A DNA stretch of 64,000 nucleotides from Sphingobacterium bambusae (GTDB lineage Bacteria > Bacteroidota > Bacteroidia > Sphingobacteriales > Sphingobacteriaceae), in contig NZ_CP138332.1 of assembly GCF_033955345.1 (NCBI RefSeq), positions 2,666,001 through 2,730,000 on the forward strand, read 5' to 3'. This document shows, in pieces, positions 26,858-36,344 of the stretch. The first letter of the stretch is position 1. Every line of letters starts with the position of its first letter. The position numbers and the translations under genes are program-made. The notes under the pieces were generated by a model that did no database searches, was not told the origin of the DNA, and was given only the letters and a program-made list of their open reading frames with translations.

Positions 26858-27205
26858 TCAATCGTCGTATTTCATGAATTTACCAGTACCATATGAGTTT
26901 ATTATTAGAAGACCTTCCTCGCCATAGCCAGCATAGCCATAATAACCTATGAATTTTACAAAATAATCAGTACCGTTAATTTCATACAAGTCACCAGGAC
27001 CATCGGTGATAGAAACTTCATACCTTCCAGCTTTAATTTCATCCTCTACGAAAATAAAATCAATGTCTTCGCCATCCTCATTTAAAGTTCCCGAGTCCAG
27101 CTCAACCTTAGAGTAAACTTGATCAATAGAATGCTCTTCTATCGATTCTGTTTTGTCAATTTTGAATGATGTAAATAACATCATAATTACCGCCAAATAT
27201 CTCAT
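26858..27205 (-). CDS. Small hypothetical secreted protein
   Basis: 115 residues with a short hydrophobic N-terminus (MRYLAVIMMLFTSF) that may be a signal peptide or anchor. The rest is acidic, ending in strands rich in Gly and Tyr (YYGYAGYGEEGLLIIN). I do not recognise the family. Its start codon shares the TAATG overlap with the hsdR stop, so it is translationally coupled to the restriction genes. A secreted protein between hsdR and mcrB is odd. Confidence 0.5.
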   Translation of the reverse strand: MRYLAVIMMLFTSFKIDKTESIEEHSIDQVYSKVELDSGTLNEDGEDIDFIFVEDEIKAGRYEVSITDGPGDLYEINGTDYFVKFIGYYGYAGYGEEGLLIINSYGTGKFMKYDD

Positions 27206-30200
27206 TACCTATTCTTCTTAAAATTCTCTGCTTGTTCTAACACATTCTTATATACATCATCCTGAGTAATCGGGGGATAACCATATTGATGGAGTTTAAC
27301 AATGATATCCATTTTCAACTGAGCCTTAATGTCATCCCGATCCGACCAGTCTGGATATCTAGCCGTACTATCTACAATAGCTTTAATTTCTTTAGCTAGT
27401 TCAAGCATTTTATCAGAATCGAACTCAAAACCATACTGCTTACAAATCATATCAAGGATGTCGTAGAATGCCTTTTCTTCATAATCAATACCCAAGTCTT
27501 GAAAGGAGTCCATTTCGGAACGTAGCTTAATGATAAGATCCAACATCTGTTCGGCTGTATCAAACTGAATACCTTCATAATCCAAAATATCGCCCTCGCT
27601 CCGCTCATTGTATCTATTGATGATGCTCTGCAAACGACCCGAAAAATCCTGTCCTTTTACCTTGTTGACCTTCTTAAAATCTTGTATAGTTTGCTTTAGC
27701 AACCGCTCTAATATCTTGATTTTGGTATTAGGCAGATCCAGATCGGATATTTTTTCGATAAACTTATCATTGAACAAATCAATCGCATTAGCTTTGTTGT
27801 CATCCAACTTGAATATCTCCTCCACCCCTTCTGAGATGATCGCCTCTTCCATTAACGCGGCCACCTTCTCATTCATCTGAGCGGTATCTGGTGCATCACC
27901 TTTGGTCAGCTTGACCACAATAGATTTAATAGCAAAATAGAAATGGATTTCATCCACCTCTGTAGGGGTAAACAGCTCCGATCCGCTGACTAAATTATAT
28001 GCCGATTTCAATTTTTTAGTCACATTCACAAAGAAGTTTTCAGAATCCTCCGTATTCAAAACTAACTCCGAAGCCCTATTCAGACAATTTAATCTCGCAA
28101 CAGGTAGACCTGTGTAATAATCGGATGTGTCAAACTGGTGAAAGAACTGACGTAATAGGTCAATTTGATCTCTGACGATAATCTCCGCTTTTGTGATATC
28201 TTCAAAATCATCATCCGCAGTTTGATTGTTGAATAATCCCAAAGCATGATTGAGGTTCTTCTTTATACCGATATAATCAACTACTAACCCACGATCTTTC
28301 CCTGGATACTTGCGATTGACACGGGAGATAGTTTGTATTAAATTATGCGTTTGCAAAGGCTTATCGATATAAATGGTATCCAAAAAAGGAACATCAAAAC
28401 CAGTCAACCACATATCGACCACAATAGCAATCTTAAAGTTTGACTTGATTTGCTTGAACTGGCGATCTAATTCAGATTTATCTTCTTTTCCTAAGATATT
28501 CCATAACCTCTCGTCATCATCTTTATTCCGCGTCATGACCATCTTGACACGTTCAATCGGCTTAATTTCTATCTGTTCCCTTTCAGTCAATCCTTCAGCC
28601 AACATCACCTCCCCCCACTGCGGACGTAACTTTAAAATTTCTATATATAGCTTGTAAGCGATGGTTCTCGAGGTACAGACAAACATCACTTTGCCCGCAA
28701 CCGTGGCATTCTCCTTCAAACGATTTTCATAATGGGTTATAAAATCATTCGCTATAGCGCTCAAGCGATCACTATCACCCAACACCACATCCATTTTAGC
28801 AATCGACTTTTGACTGGCCTCCACGTGATATTCCGAAGCGCCCTCACGCATGACGTTCTCATAATATTGTTCGATCTCCTGAACTTTATTATAATCCAAA
28901 TTGACCTTAGCTGCTCTCCCTTCATAGACTAACCGGACGGTGATCTCATCATTAACCGATTCGAACATCGTATATTGATCGATGACATCACCAAATACTT
29001 CCAAAGTTTTGTCTATCGGTGTTCCAGTAAACCCTACATACGTTGCATTTGGCAACGAATCATGTAAGTATTTCGCAAAACCATAGGATTTAGTGACCCC
29101 TTTAACCTCATCGATTTTTACCTTGAGGTCTAAATTGACTTGCGAGCGATGTGCTTCGTCCGATATACAAATGATATTGCTTCGGTCGGATAGTATTTGA
29201 TCGTCTTCAGCAAACTTCTGAACCGTGGTTAGAAAAACACCACCACTTTCTCTACCTTTCAACCGCGCACGCAAATCCTGTCTTGAGGTGATGTTGATGA
29301 CATTTTCATCCCCAATAAAATCTTTGGCATTTGTAAAATCGCGAGACAACTGATCATCCAAATCAGTACGGTCTGAAATGATAATGATCGTGGGACTAGC
29401 AAAATCAGTCGAGCGCATCAGCAACCGAGACAAGTACAACATGGTAAAACTTTTACCACAACCCGTGGCTCCAAAATACGTCCCCCCTTTTCCATCACCA
29501 TGAGGTTTACGGTGTGCTAGAATATTTTCATACAGTTTATTCGCGGCATAATATTGAGGATAACGAGTTAATATTTTGACTTCGTGCTTTGAGGTATCTG
29601 GAAACAGTACGAAGTGATGAATAATATCGAGCAGCCTATTATGATTCAGCATACCATGCACAATAGATGTGGTGGTTTCTATACCCGTTAAGGCTTTCTT
29701 CTCATCGCCAGTGATCTTGTTCCATCCATAAAAGAATTCGTAGGACGAAAATACTGTACCTGCTTTATTATTCACACCATCGCTGATCACACAGAAGACA
29801 TTATACTTCATCAGCTCAGGAATATCTCTGCGATATCGAATGGTCAATTGCTTATAAGCATCGTGAATCGTGATCTCCTCTTCGATCGTGGTCTTAAACT
29901 CAAACACAACAACAGGTATGCCGTTGATATATAAGATCAAATCAGGGATACGCAATTCAGTCCCTTGAATTTCCAACTGATTGACGATCTTAAAAAAATT
30001 ATTAGAAACATTGTCGACATCAACATAGCGAATATGTAAATCTTTCTTTGCAGGATTATTACGTTTGAAGATCAATCCATCCGATAGCAATTTGCAGATA
30101 TATTTATTCGATTCGTATAAGTTAGAAGCGGACTGAAAAGCTATTTCGTTGACTAGGTTTTCTAATTCTATTTCTTCTAAGTCAGAATAACGAGTTATCA

Positions 30201-30339
30201 GATGGTTTCGCAAATCTTCCATGAGTAACACCTCCTGATTAGAAGTTCTATTTATAGTGGCACCGCTAACGTATCGGTAACGTTCTGATGTAAGAAGGTG
30301 TATAAATGATTGCTCTAGCTGTAATTCGGTATATTTCAT
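27205..30339 (-). CDS. hsdR: Type I restriction enzyme, R subunit
   Basis: 1044 residues. The N-terminal nuclease has Asp133 and Glu147-x-Lys149 (RIPDLILYI, VVVFEFKT). The helicase part carries Walker A GATGCGKSFTM, the Walker B box SDEAHRSQ, and VGFTGTP. A C-terminal helical domain would bind the methylase. It cleaves unmodified DNA after ATP-driven translocation. It lies 3 bp after the OLD-type gene, which separates it from hsdS and hsdM. Confidence 0.95.
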   Translation of the reverse strand: MKYTELQLEQSFIHLLTSERYRYVSGATINRTSNQEVLLMEDLRNHLITRYSDLEEIELENLVNEIAFQSASNLYESNKYICKLLSDGLIFKRNNPAKKDLHIRYVDVDNVSNNFFKIVNQLEIQGTELRIPDLILYINGIPVVVFEFKTTIEEEITIHDAYKQLTIRYRRDIPELMKYNVFCVISDGVNNKAGTVFSSYEFFYGWNKITGDEKKALTGIETTTSIVHGMLNHNRLLDIIHHFVLFPDTSKHEVKILTRYPQYYAANKLYENILAHRKPHGDGKGGTYFGATGCGKSFTMLYLSRLLMRSTDFASPTIIIISDRTDLDDQLSRDFTNAKDFIGDENVINITSRQDLRARLKGRESGGVFLTTVQKFAEDDQILSDRSNIICISDEAHRSQVNLDLKVKIDEVKGVTKSYGFAKYLHDSLPNATYVGFTGTPIDKTLEVFGDVIDQYTMFESVNDEITVRLVYEGRAAKVNLDYNKVQEIEQYYENVMREGASEYHVEASQKSIAKMDVVLGDSDRLSAIANDFITHYENRLKENATVAGKVMFVCTSRTIAYKLYIEILKLRPQWGEVMLAEGLTEREQIEIKPIERVKMVMTRNKDDDERLWNILGKEDKSELDRQFKQIKSNFKIAIVVDMWLTGFDVPFLDTIYIDKPLQTHNLIQTISRVNRKYPGKDRGLVVDYIGIKKNLNHALGLFNNQTADDDFEDITKAEIIVRDQIDLLRQFFHQFDTSDYYTGLPVARLNCLNRASELVLNTEDSENFFVNVTKKLKSAYNLVSGSELFTPTEVDEIHFYFAIKSIVVKLTKGDAPDTAQMNEKVAALMEEAIISEGVEEIFKLDDNKANAIDLFNDKFIEKISDLDLPNTKIKILERLLKQTIQDFKKVNKVKGQDFSGRLQSIINRYNERSEGDILDYEGIQFDTAEQMLDLIIKLRSEMDSFQDLGIDYEEKAFYDILDMICKQYGFEFDSDKMLELAKEIKAIVDSTARYPDWSDRDDIKAQLKMDIIVKLHQYGYPPITQDDVYKNVLEQAENFKKNR

Positions 30340-30342
30340 AAT

Positions 30343-32094
30343 TTAGTTATGAGCTACTATATTCTTCAAGAATTTGATGATAGGAACGTTATTTACGTCT
30401 TCCTTTTCCAAATTTGGGTGCAAAACATTCTTCCAATAAAGGTTAGCATTATAGGGTTTACCATCATTCACTAAGTAATCTTGCGGGTATCTCAAATTTT
30501 GAGAAATATCACCACACTGATGCGCTGGTTCAAACGTTGGAATATTTACTTGAAATAAACCACACGAATAACTTTCCTTTTCTTGATCTAATTTAAATTG
30601 CTGATAAATTGATTTTTGAATCCCGGTTTCAAAAGGAATAAAACCGTAGATATCTCGCGCCATAATTTCTGCAGCATCTGAATCGCATATTACGTGATAT
30701 TTAATGTTGAATCGAGAAAATATTTTTTGAAAAAAAGGAATATTATTGACAGTCCCGCAGTTTACGACAAAAATATCCTTCGACGTCTGTACTTCATTTA
30801 GATATCCTCTTAGGATAATTTCTTCCGTCGGTCCCTCAATCAAAATCACCTCATCGGCATAAAAAGATTCACATATAAACGGATTGAATCTCAAAACCTC
30901 ATTCATTTCCTGTTTAAGTTCGTCCTTAGTTCTTATATCTTTCGATTCTTTCAAGAATTCGTCATTTATTTGAAATAGACGTGTGCCTTCAGAAGTTTTG
31001 ATCATCCTAACAAGTGAAGATTTTTCTTTCGTGATATCGATCATCTGTGGAGAATGAGAGGCACACAACACTTGGTACGGGGTATCAGACTCACTGACTT
31101 TATATATTAAACTACGAAGCTGCTTCATTAATTTAGGGTGCAAAAACAACTCAGGTTCTTCAAACAAAACAATATAGTCCTTCCTATTTTCAAGTCTTTC
31201 GAATTCCTCTGCAACATCTTTAAGTAACAGTAATGAAAAAATAGCAGACCTGACAGCCCCGTGCCCTATACGATCGTGATTGGTAGGTATATTAACATCT
31301 CTTTCTCCCATGTTGTTATGTTCAAAATGTATAGAGAAGCTTTTGCCAATGGAGTTTTCAGTCCATTTAGACTTGTCCTTTTCAGTTAACTCTATTTTAG
31401 TATTAGGGAATAAAGATTGGAAGTACTTATTCACTTCGTCTTTATAAGACTGTATTGACACAGGATTGTACAGCTTATTTTGCAATTCCTGAATTTTAGC
31501 TTGCGCTTCCTTTAATTCCTGCCTTTCTTTGTCTTCAAGATGAGCAGTAGCTTTCTGCTTAAGAATCTCATTAATTATCGCTTCTGCCTCTGCTTCAGTT
31601 GGCATGGCCTTTATAAAAATTGGGGTAGGTAAAGCGGCTTGGAATACGGTATCTAAGCCTATACCACCATAATTCTTCGCGACCCATCCATTATCTTGAT
31701 AATCCCAGGTAAAATTCTCAGCTTTTTCAAAGGTTATTTTCGCGCCAGCTTTAGGTTTTAAAGAACGCTTGATCTTTAGCATGTTTTCGGGATTGAGCCA
31801 CTTTCGCAACCCCTCTCTTTTGTTCGCAATGGAATCTTTCTGAAAATCATAATCATCTAATTGAACCACAAGTTCGAACTCAATAACATGTTCAGAATTC
31901 ATCCTGTAAATATCTTCGACCGTAGGAGCGGAATTCTTGTAAAAAAACTCGTAAGCTTTCAAAAAACTAGATTTACCCGCGTTATTTTGCCCTAATAAAA
32001 AGATCGTATTGGATTTATTGAATTCAACAGTGTTATTATCGATACCGCCACCAATACCTCGAAAGTTGTTTACTCCAAATGAGATTATTTTCAT
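30343..32094 (-). CDS. OLD-family ATPase with TOPRIM nuclease domain
   Basis: 583 residues. The N-terminus has the ABC/SMC-like Walker A LGQNNAGKSS (about 34-43), a central coiled coil (KDRQELKEAQAKIQELQNKL, in part), and VLCASHSPQMI as the switch region after FEEPELFLHP. The C-terminus is a TOPRIM domain (VILIEGPTEEIILRGYL, then HVICDSDAA). OLD proteins are nucleases in anti-phage defence. It sits inside the type I operon between hsdS and hsdR, 28 and 3 bp from them, so it is probably expressed with the restriction enzyme. Confidence 0.88.
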   Translation of the reverse strand: MKIISFGVNNFRGIGGGIDNNTVEFNKSNTIFLLGQNNAGKSSFLKAYEFFYKNSAPTVEDIYRMNSEHVIEFELVVQLDDYDFQKDSIANKREGLRKWLNPENMLKIKRSLKPKAGAKITFEKAENFTWDYQDNGWVAKNYGGIGLDTVFQAALPTPIFIKAMPTEAEAEAIINEILKQKATAHLEDKERQELKEAQAKIQELQNKLYNPVSIQSYKDEVNKYFQSLFPNTKIELTEKDKSKWTENSIGKSFSIHFEHNNMGERDVNIPTNHDRIGHGAVRSAIFSLLLLKDVAEEFERLENRKDYIVLFEEPELFLHPKLMKQLRSLIYKVSESDTPYQVLCASHSPQMIDITKEKSSLVRMIKTSEGTRLFQINDEFLKESKDIRTKDELKQEMNEVLRFNPFICESFYADEVILIEGPTEEIILRGYLNEVQTSKDIFVVNCGTVNNIPFFQKIFSRFNIKYHVICDSDAAEIMARDIYGFIPFETGIQKSIYQQFKLDQEKESYSCGLFQVNIPTFEPAHQCGDISQNLRYPQDYLVNDGKPYNANLYWKNVLHPNLEKEDVNNVPIIKFLKNIVAHN

Positions 32095-32122
32095 ATTTTG
32101 ATTTTTAATAATTGGTTTTCAC

Positions 32123-33376
32123 TCACTTCTCCAACGTTGCCAAACGCGACAACAATAAGCTTTGTAGTTGCTTAAGTTTTTGGTTTATTTGTGTGTAATT
32201 GTATATCTGCTTTAATAAAACCGCTGTTTGCTTATCGTAATTTATAATAACGTTTGACGTTGGTAGAAGAATTTCCAAAAATCTCTGATTTAAAATGCTT
32301 AAATAGCTTCTAGTCGATTGCTCTGAAAATGCTGCGAACTGATTCTGAAATTCTTGTGATTTAAAAACACTATAGAGAAATGATGACCGCATTTTATGTT
32401 TATCTTTTATACGATAGTAAGTTATTTGTGGAGTTAATACTACTTTCTCATGGTTTGTAAAGAGCATTACGGTTTTACCTATTGTTGCCTTATGTGTTAT
32501 AAGAACGTCATTATCTTTAGCAAATCCAATTCTCAACTTTCGAGCTTGATCATTGGAAATAAAATTACAGTTTGTTAAATCTGCACAATATTTCTTTACA
32601 TTGTTTACCATAACAAATGGAACACCTTTATGTACAAAATCAGAAGACTTAGGATGTATTTCACCGTGATTACCATCTTGATTTTTGAAAATATAATCAT
32701 TGTCAATCAAATGCTGTAGTTTTACTATCCCCCACCCCTCGGGAATCTCCTTCCCAAGCTCATCATTCCAAACCATTTTACCGCCGGAAGATTTATAAAG
32801 TTTTCCCGCTTCATTAGAAAACTCAAAATCTACAAACCAGTGTTTGTATATAGCCTGTGCTGTAGCCTCCAATTTTTCGCAGATCTGCTCGTTGACTTTT
32901 ATTTTGTTAGCTATAGTCTCGTATTGTGCTACAATCTGTCGCTGTTCTTCGATGCTAGGAATCTTTACTTCAATCGACTTCAACGCATCTAAATGAAGTC
33001 CGCCCCTAACGTCAGCATCTGTATAGAACCAACATTGCCTGTCAAATTCTTTACGTCTAAACCATAACATCAAATATTCTGGCAAAACATCAGAAGATGT
33101 GACTTCAAAAACATCGTAAGCTGGAGAAACAATAAAGTCATAACCGAAAGTTGACATAGAAATAGGCAATCTTTTATCACGCCCTACGTGCATTCTATTA
33201 CAGGCAAATTGGTATTTCTTTACAACTTTATATTTCTTTAAATCAACACCAATAATATTTGCCACGGATGGCATAAAGAATTTATCAATATTAATCCCAA
33301 ATAATACCGTGGCATTTCCATCAGTATTTTTGTTACTGATAAATTTGACCATATCACCCAATCTTTTATAACTCAT
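32123..33376 (-). CDS. hsdS: Type I restriction enzyme, specificity subunit
   Basis: 417 residues with two target-recognition domains, each followed by a helical spacer: IPSIEEQRQIVAQYETIANK (about 138-157) and the C-terminal YNYTQINQKLKQLQSLLL. It determines the bipartite DNA site for both modification and cleavage. It overlaps hsdM by 11 bp. The target cannot be read from the sequence. Confidence 0.9.
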   Translation of the reverse strand: MSYKRLGDMVKFISNKNTDGNATVLFGINIDKFFMPSVANIIGVDLKKYKVVKKYQFACNRMHVGRDKRLPISMSTFGYDFIVSPAYDVFEVTSSDVLPEYLMLWFRRKEFDRQCWFYTDADVRGGLHLDALKSIEVKIPSIEEQRQIVAQYETIANKIKVNEQICEKLEATAQAIYKHWFVDFEFSNEAGKLYKSSGGKMVWNDELGKEIPEGWGIVKLQHLIDNDYIFKNQDGNHGEIHPKSSDFVHKGVPFVMVNNVKKYCADLTNCNFISNDQARKLRIGFAKDNDVLITHKATIGKTVMLFTNHEKVVLTPQITYYRIKDKHKMRSSFLYSVFKSQEFQNQFAAFSEQSTRSYLSILNQRFLEILLPTSNVIINYDKQTAVLLKQIYNYTQINQKLKQLQSLLLSRLATLEK

Positions 33377-34925
33377 ATCCTAAAGTTTTAAAAACATTGG
33401 AAACCTCTCCTTTCAACTTGCTTTCTTGTTGAAAGAGATCTTTCAGTTCGGCCTGTAAGCTTTGCATCTGTTCATCATAATCCAGACTTTCATCACGGTT
33501 GACGAATTCAATATATTTACTCGGCACCAAAGAATAATCTTTCTTACGCATTTCTTCCAAACTGGCACTGTAAGAATATTCAGGGATATCCTGATACGTT
33601 TCCCGCCAGTTTTGCTGTTGCCAGTTGTGATAATGGATAGCAATGTCAGTAATCTCTTCTTCACCAAACTGAATAAATTTCTTTTCAAACGGCTCACCTT
33701 TCTGACGCAAATCCATGAACAAAACTTTACCTTTTCGGTTACGATAATTTTTTATACCGTCGTTCACTTCAACTATTCTTTCGGATTTATTTCGGTTCAA
33801 AATCCATATCGTCACTGAAATATCGGTTGAATAAAACATAGATTGAGGCAAAATTAAAATAGCTTCCACCAAATCATTTTCGATAATCTGCTTCCGGATT
33901 TTATATTCCTCACCACCACCGCTCAAAGCACCGTTCGCCAAAATAAATCCGGCAACGCCATTCTGAGAAAGCTTTGAGATCATATTCAGAATCCATGCAT
34001 AATTCGCGTTTGACTTCGGTGGTACTTCGTAGCCCGCCCAGCGAGGATCATTCATCAATTCATTCTCAGCGCGCCAATCTTTTAAGTTAAAAGGAGGATT
34101 AGCCATAATATAGTCTGCTTTCAGATCCTTGTGTTGATCATCACTAAATGTATCGGCTGCTTTCATGCCCATATTCGACGAAATACCACGAATCGCGAGA
34201 TTCATCTTAGCCAATTTGAAAGTCGTATTCGTGAGCTCCTGCCCATAGATAGAAATATCTTTTTTATTTCCTTTATGGTTTTCTATGAATTTTAAGGATT
34301 GTACAAACATACCACCTGAACCACAGGAAGGGTCATAAATCTTACCTTTGTAAGGCTCGATCATTTCTGCTATCAAATTCACAATAGTCTTGGGCGTGTA
34401 GAATTCACCCTTTCCTTTACCTTCTGCGATAGCAAACTTGGAAAGAAAATACTCGTACACGCGTCCTACGATATCATGAGATTCGTCTTTCAGTGTATCG
34501 ATATTATTGATCGTATCTAACAATGCCGAGAACTTCGACTGATCTAATCCCAATCGGGAGAAATAATTGTCAGGCAATGCACCTTCTAACGATTTATTAG
34601 TTCGCTCGATAGTTTTTAGTGCCGAATCGATTTTTAAAGTGATGTCTTCTTGTTTGGCCTGCTCCATAACATACGTCCACCGAGATTCTTCAGGTAAATA
34701 AAATACATTTTCCGCTTGATAGAATTCTGGAATTTCCAAGAAGGCATCTTTCCCTTCATGCCGCAGTTCTTCTCTACGCTTTAGAAACTTGTCGTTAGCA
34801 AATTTTAAAAATATTAGACTCAAAACAACATGCTTATATTCAGAAGGTTCAACAGAGCCTCGTAGTTTATTCGCGGAATCCCAAAGAATTTCTTCAGTAG
34901 ATTTAGTCTGGACTTTTTTAGCCAT
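33366..34925 (-). CDS. hsdM: Type I restriction enzyme, adenine-specific methylase subunit
   Basis: 519 residues. AdoMet-binding motif DPSCGSGGMF (about 199-208) and the catalytic NPPF in ADYIMANPPFNL mark an N6-adenine methyltransferase. The N-terminal helical HsdM_N domain starts at EEILWDSANKLRGSVEPSEYK. It is first in the minus-strand block hsdM, hsdS, OLD, hsdR, small gene, mcrB, mcrC. The upstream ~650 bp must hold the promoter. Confidence 0.95.
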   Translation of the reverse strand: MAKKVQTKSTEEILWDSANKLRGSVEPSEYKHVVLSLIFLKFANDKFLKRREELRHEGKDAFLEIPEFYQAENVFYLPEESRWTYVMEQAKQEDITLKIDSALKTIERTNKSLEGALPDNYFSRLGLDQSKFSALLDTINNIDTLKDESHDIVGRVYEYFLSKFAIAEGKGKGEFYTPKTIVNLIAEMIEPYKGKIYDPSCGSGGMFVQSLKFIENHKGNKKDISIYGQELTNTTFKLAKMNLAIRGISSNMGMKAADTFSDDQHKDLKADYIMANPPFNLKDWRAENELMNDPRWAGYEVPPKSNANYAWILNMISKLSQNGVAGFILANGALSGGGEEYKIRKQIIENDLVEAILILPQSMFYSTDISVTIWILNRNKSERIVEVNDGIKNYRNRKGKVLFMDLRQKGEPFEKKFIQFGEEEITDIAIHYHNWQQQNWRETYQDIPEYSYSASLEEMRKKDYSLVPSKYIEFVNRDESLDYDEQMQSLQAELKDLFQQESKLKGEVSNVFKTLGYEL

Positions 34926-35573
34926 TTCTAATTTTCATTTTTTTTAAAGCTAATAAACCACACTCGATAAAATTGCATAATTCATTTTGCAAGGAGCACA
35001 GTTAATAGGTGCCTAAAATTACAGAAAAAAAAGCGTTTACTGTACGGAAAACCGTAATAGAGTATAAAGAAGCTGGATGCTGAAAATTCCCATGTAACTA
35101 AATATTAGCTGGAGCAAGGTGTTAAGTCATTCGGTAGTGTACAGGAGGGGTTTGCTATGCTACAACTAAAGGAAGTTATAAAAAGTATCTCTCGAGGTAG
35201 TGGTATAGAGCAAGCGGAAGTTGGGCAGTAGCCCTACTTTCTGTCCCTATGCGCTGCAAACGGGCTTTTTAGTATCCTCCGGGGATACTACACTAGTCAT
35301 ACAATGATATAACGGCTTATTACCGTATACTCGTGGCTATACTTACAAATTAATGAGGTGCCATTAATCCGTCAAGTTATTTTGCCTATTAACAAGGCTG
35401 CTTACTAGAATTCAGTATAGAGGGTAAGGTAGGCAGATTATTGTAGATGTTTTAAAGTAGCAAAGGATTGTTGTCATAAGCATTAGAAACACCAATCTAT
35501 TTTTTGCTGAAAATAGGCTACAAACTAAATATTGTTTAAAATTTTAGATGCATTAAATCCGATAGGAAAGCGT
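34926..35573. other. Intergenic region upstream of hsdM with several hairpins
   Basis: About 650 bp. I see inverted repeats (ACGG-AAAA-CCGT near 35,050; GTATCC-TCCG-GGGATAC near 35,271) and a 24-codon open frame at 35,157-35,231 (MLQLKEVIKSISRGSGIEQA, then EVGQ) that could be a gene remnant. None is strong enough to call a gene. Confidence 0.35.
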
Positions 35574-35801
35574 CTACAAGCCGTCCATTATTTTTTGAAC
35601 ACTTATTTCCAGTGCATCGCAAACCTCCAGTAACGTTGCCAAGTTGTAGTCCTCCCTTGCATTCTCCATTTTGCTAATCTTTGCTGCATTCACTGTTTCG
35701 CATCTAGCTGCGAGTTCTTCTTGAGATAGCCCTGATTCTTTTCTTGCCACCCTTATGTTTTTGCCGATTTTCACAAAATTATCTCTATACTTTTCTTTCA
35801 T
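35574..35801 (-). CDS. XRE family helix-turn-helix regulator
   Basis: 75 residues from the ATG at 35,801. It is a single HTH_3 domain: IGKNIRVARKESGLSQEELAARCE, then AKISKMENAREDYNLATLLEVCDALEI. The start is followed upstream at 25 bp by a 36-bp perfect palindrome, very probably its own operator. It lies between the restriction block and the SusCD locus on the minus strand; it could control itself, the hsd genes or the divergent promoter at 35,868. Confidence 0.85.
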   Translation of the reverse strand: MKEKYRDNFVKIGKNIRVARKESGLSQEELAARCETVNAAKISKMENAREDYNLATLLEVCDALEISVQKIMDGL

Positions 35802-35825
35802 GCAGAAAAAGTCCACATTAAATTG

Positions 35826-35861
35826 AAAATAAAACTTGTCGAATTCGACAAGTTTTATTTT
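35826..35861. promoter_or_regulatory. 36-bp perfect palindrome, probable XRE operator
   Basis: The half-site AAAATAAAACTTGTCGAA is repeated exactly inverted with no spacer (centre GAATTC at 35,841-35,846). It starts 24 bp upstream of the XRE gene and overlaps the -33 region of the rightward promoter at 35,868. Flanking A/T runs mean it might also act as a weak bidirectional terminator. Confidence 0.75.
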
Positions 35862-35867
35862 TTTTTA

Positions 35868-35875
35868 TATCTTTG
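35868..35875 (+). promoter_or_regulatory. Rightward promoter -7 box (TATCTTTG)
   Basis: A perfect match to the Bacteroidota consensus TAnnTTTG, 6 bp after the palindrome. It would start a transcript near 35,882 heading to the TlpA/SusC/SusD operon, with a leader of about 460 nt. The -33 region falls within the palindrome. Confidence 0.55.
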
Positions 35876-35881
35876 CTTATG

Positions 35882-36344
35882 AATAAACAGTAATTAACAA
35901 TACTCGCGAGAGATCGCATTATATTAAGTTAAACGAGCCTCACAACCGAAATCTGGTAAATTTTATGGCATGTGAGAGCGAGTGAAGCGCCAAAGTCCTA
36001 CCTTTGTAGGATAGGGCTTGCGCCCACTTGTCTTGTACATGTCAGCTTCTCTTCGGAGAAGTATAGCCTAAAGTCAGATTTTTTTGATTATTAAGCGGGC
36101 CCCACCAGAGCCTCGGTTGTACTAAGATGCGGGTTGCAAGCCCATCTTTATTGGAAAATCTTTCCAAGATTCAAGGCTTATAAAAAAGAGTGAGCCATGA
36201 AAGAAAAAAAACAACTTTACAAGAATCTCATTAAAGCGCCAGAATAGCTTGGGCACCGATTTTCTATGCTCTTTTGTAAGCTCAAACTAACCCTTGCATA
36301 GAAAAACCTAATCCTTCTTTCTCATCCACTAAGACCTAAAAATA
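35882..36344 (+). other. Long, hairpin-rich leader before the TlpA-SusCD operon
   Basis: No gene is visible except a 14-codon frame at 36,197-36,247 (MKEKKQLYKNLIKAPE). Hairpins include CCTAC-CTTT-GTAGG (about 35,998-36,011) and CTTCTC-TTCG-GAGAAG with a stable UUCG loop (about 36,046-36,061). The length and structure suggest a regulated 5' UTR or an independent RNA; I do not recognise a known riboswitch. Confidence 0.35.

Noticed and set aside
35157..35231. 24-codon frame (MLQLKEVIKSISRGSGIEQA...) as a peptide gene
   Set aside because: It looks more like the remnant of a larger gene; the downstream frame is interrupted and no relative is recognised.
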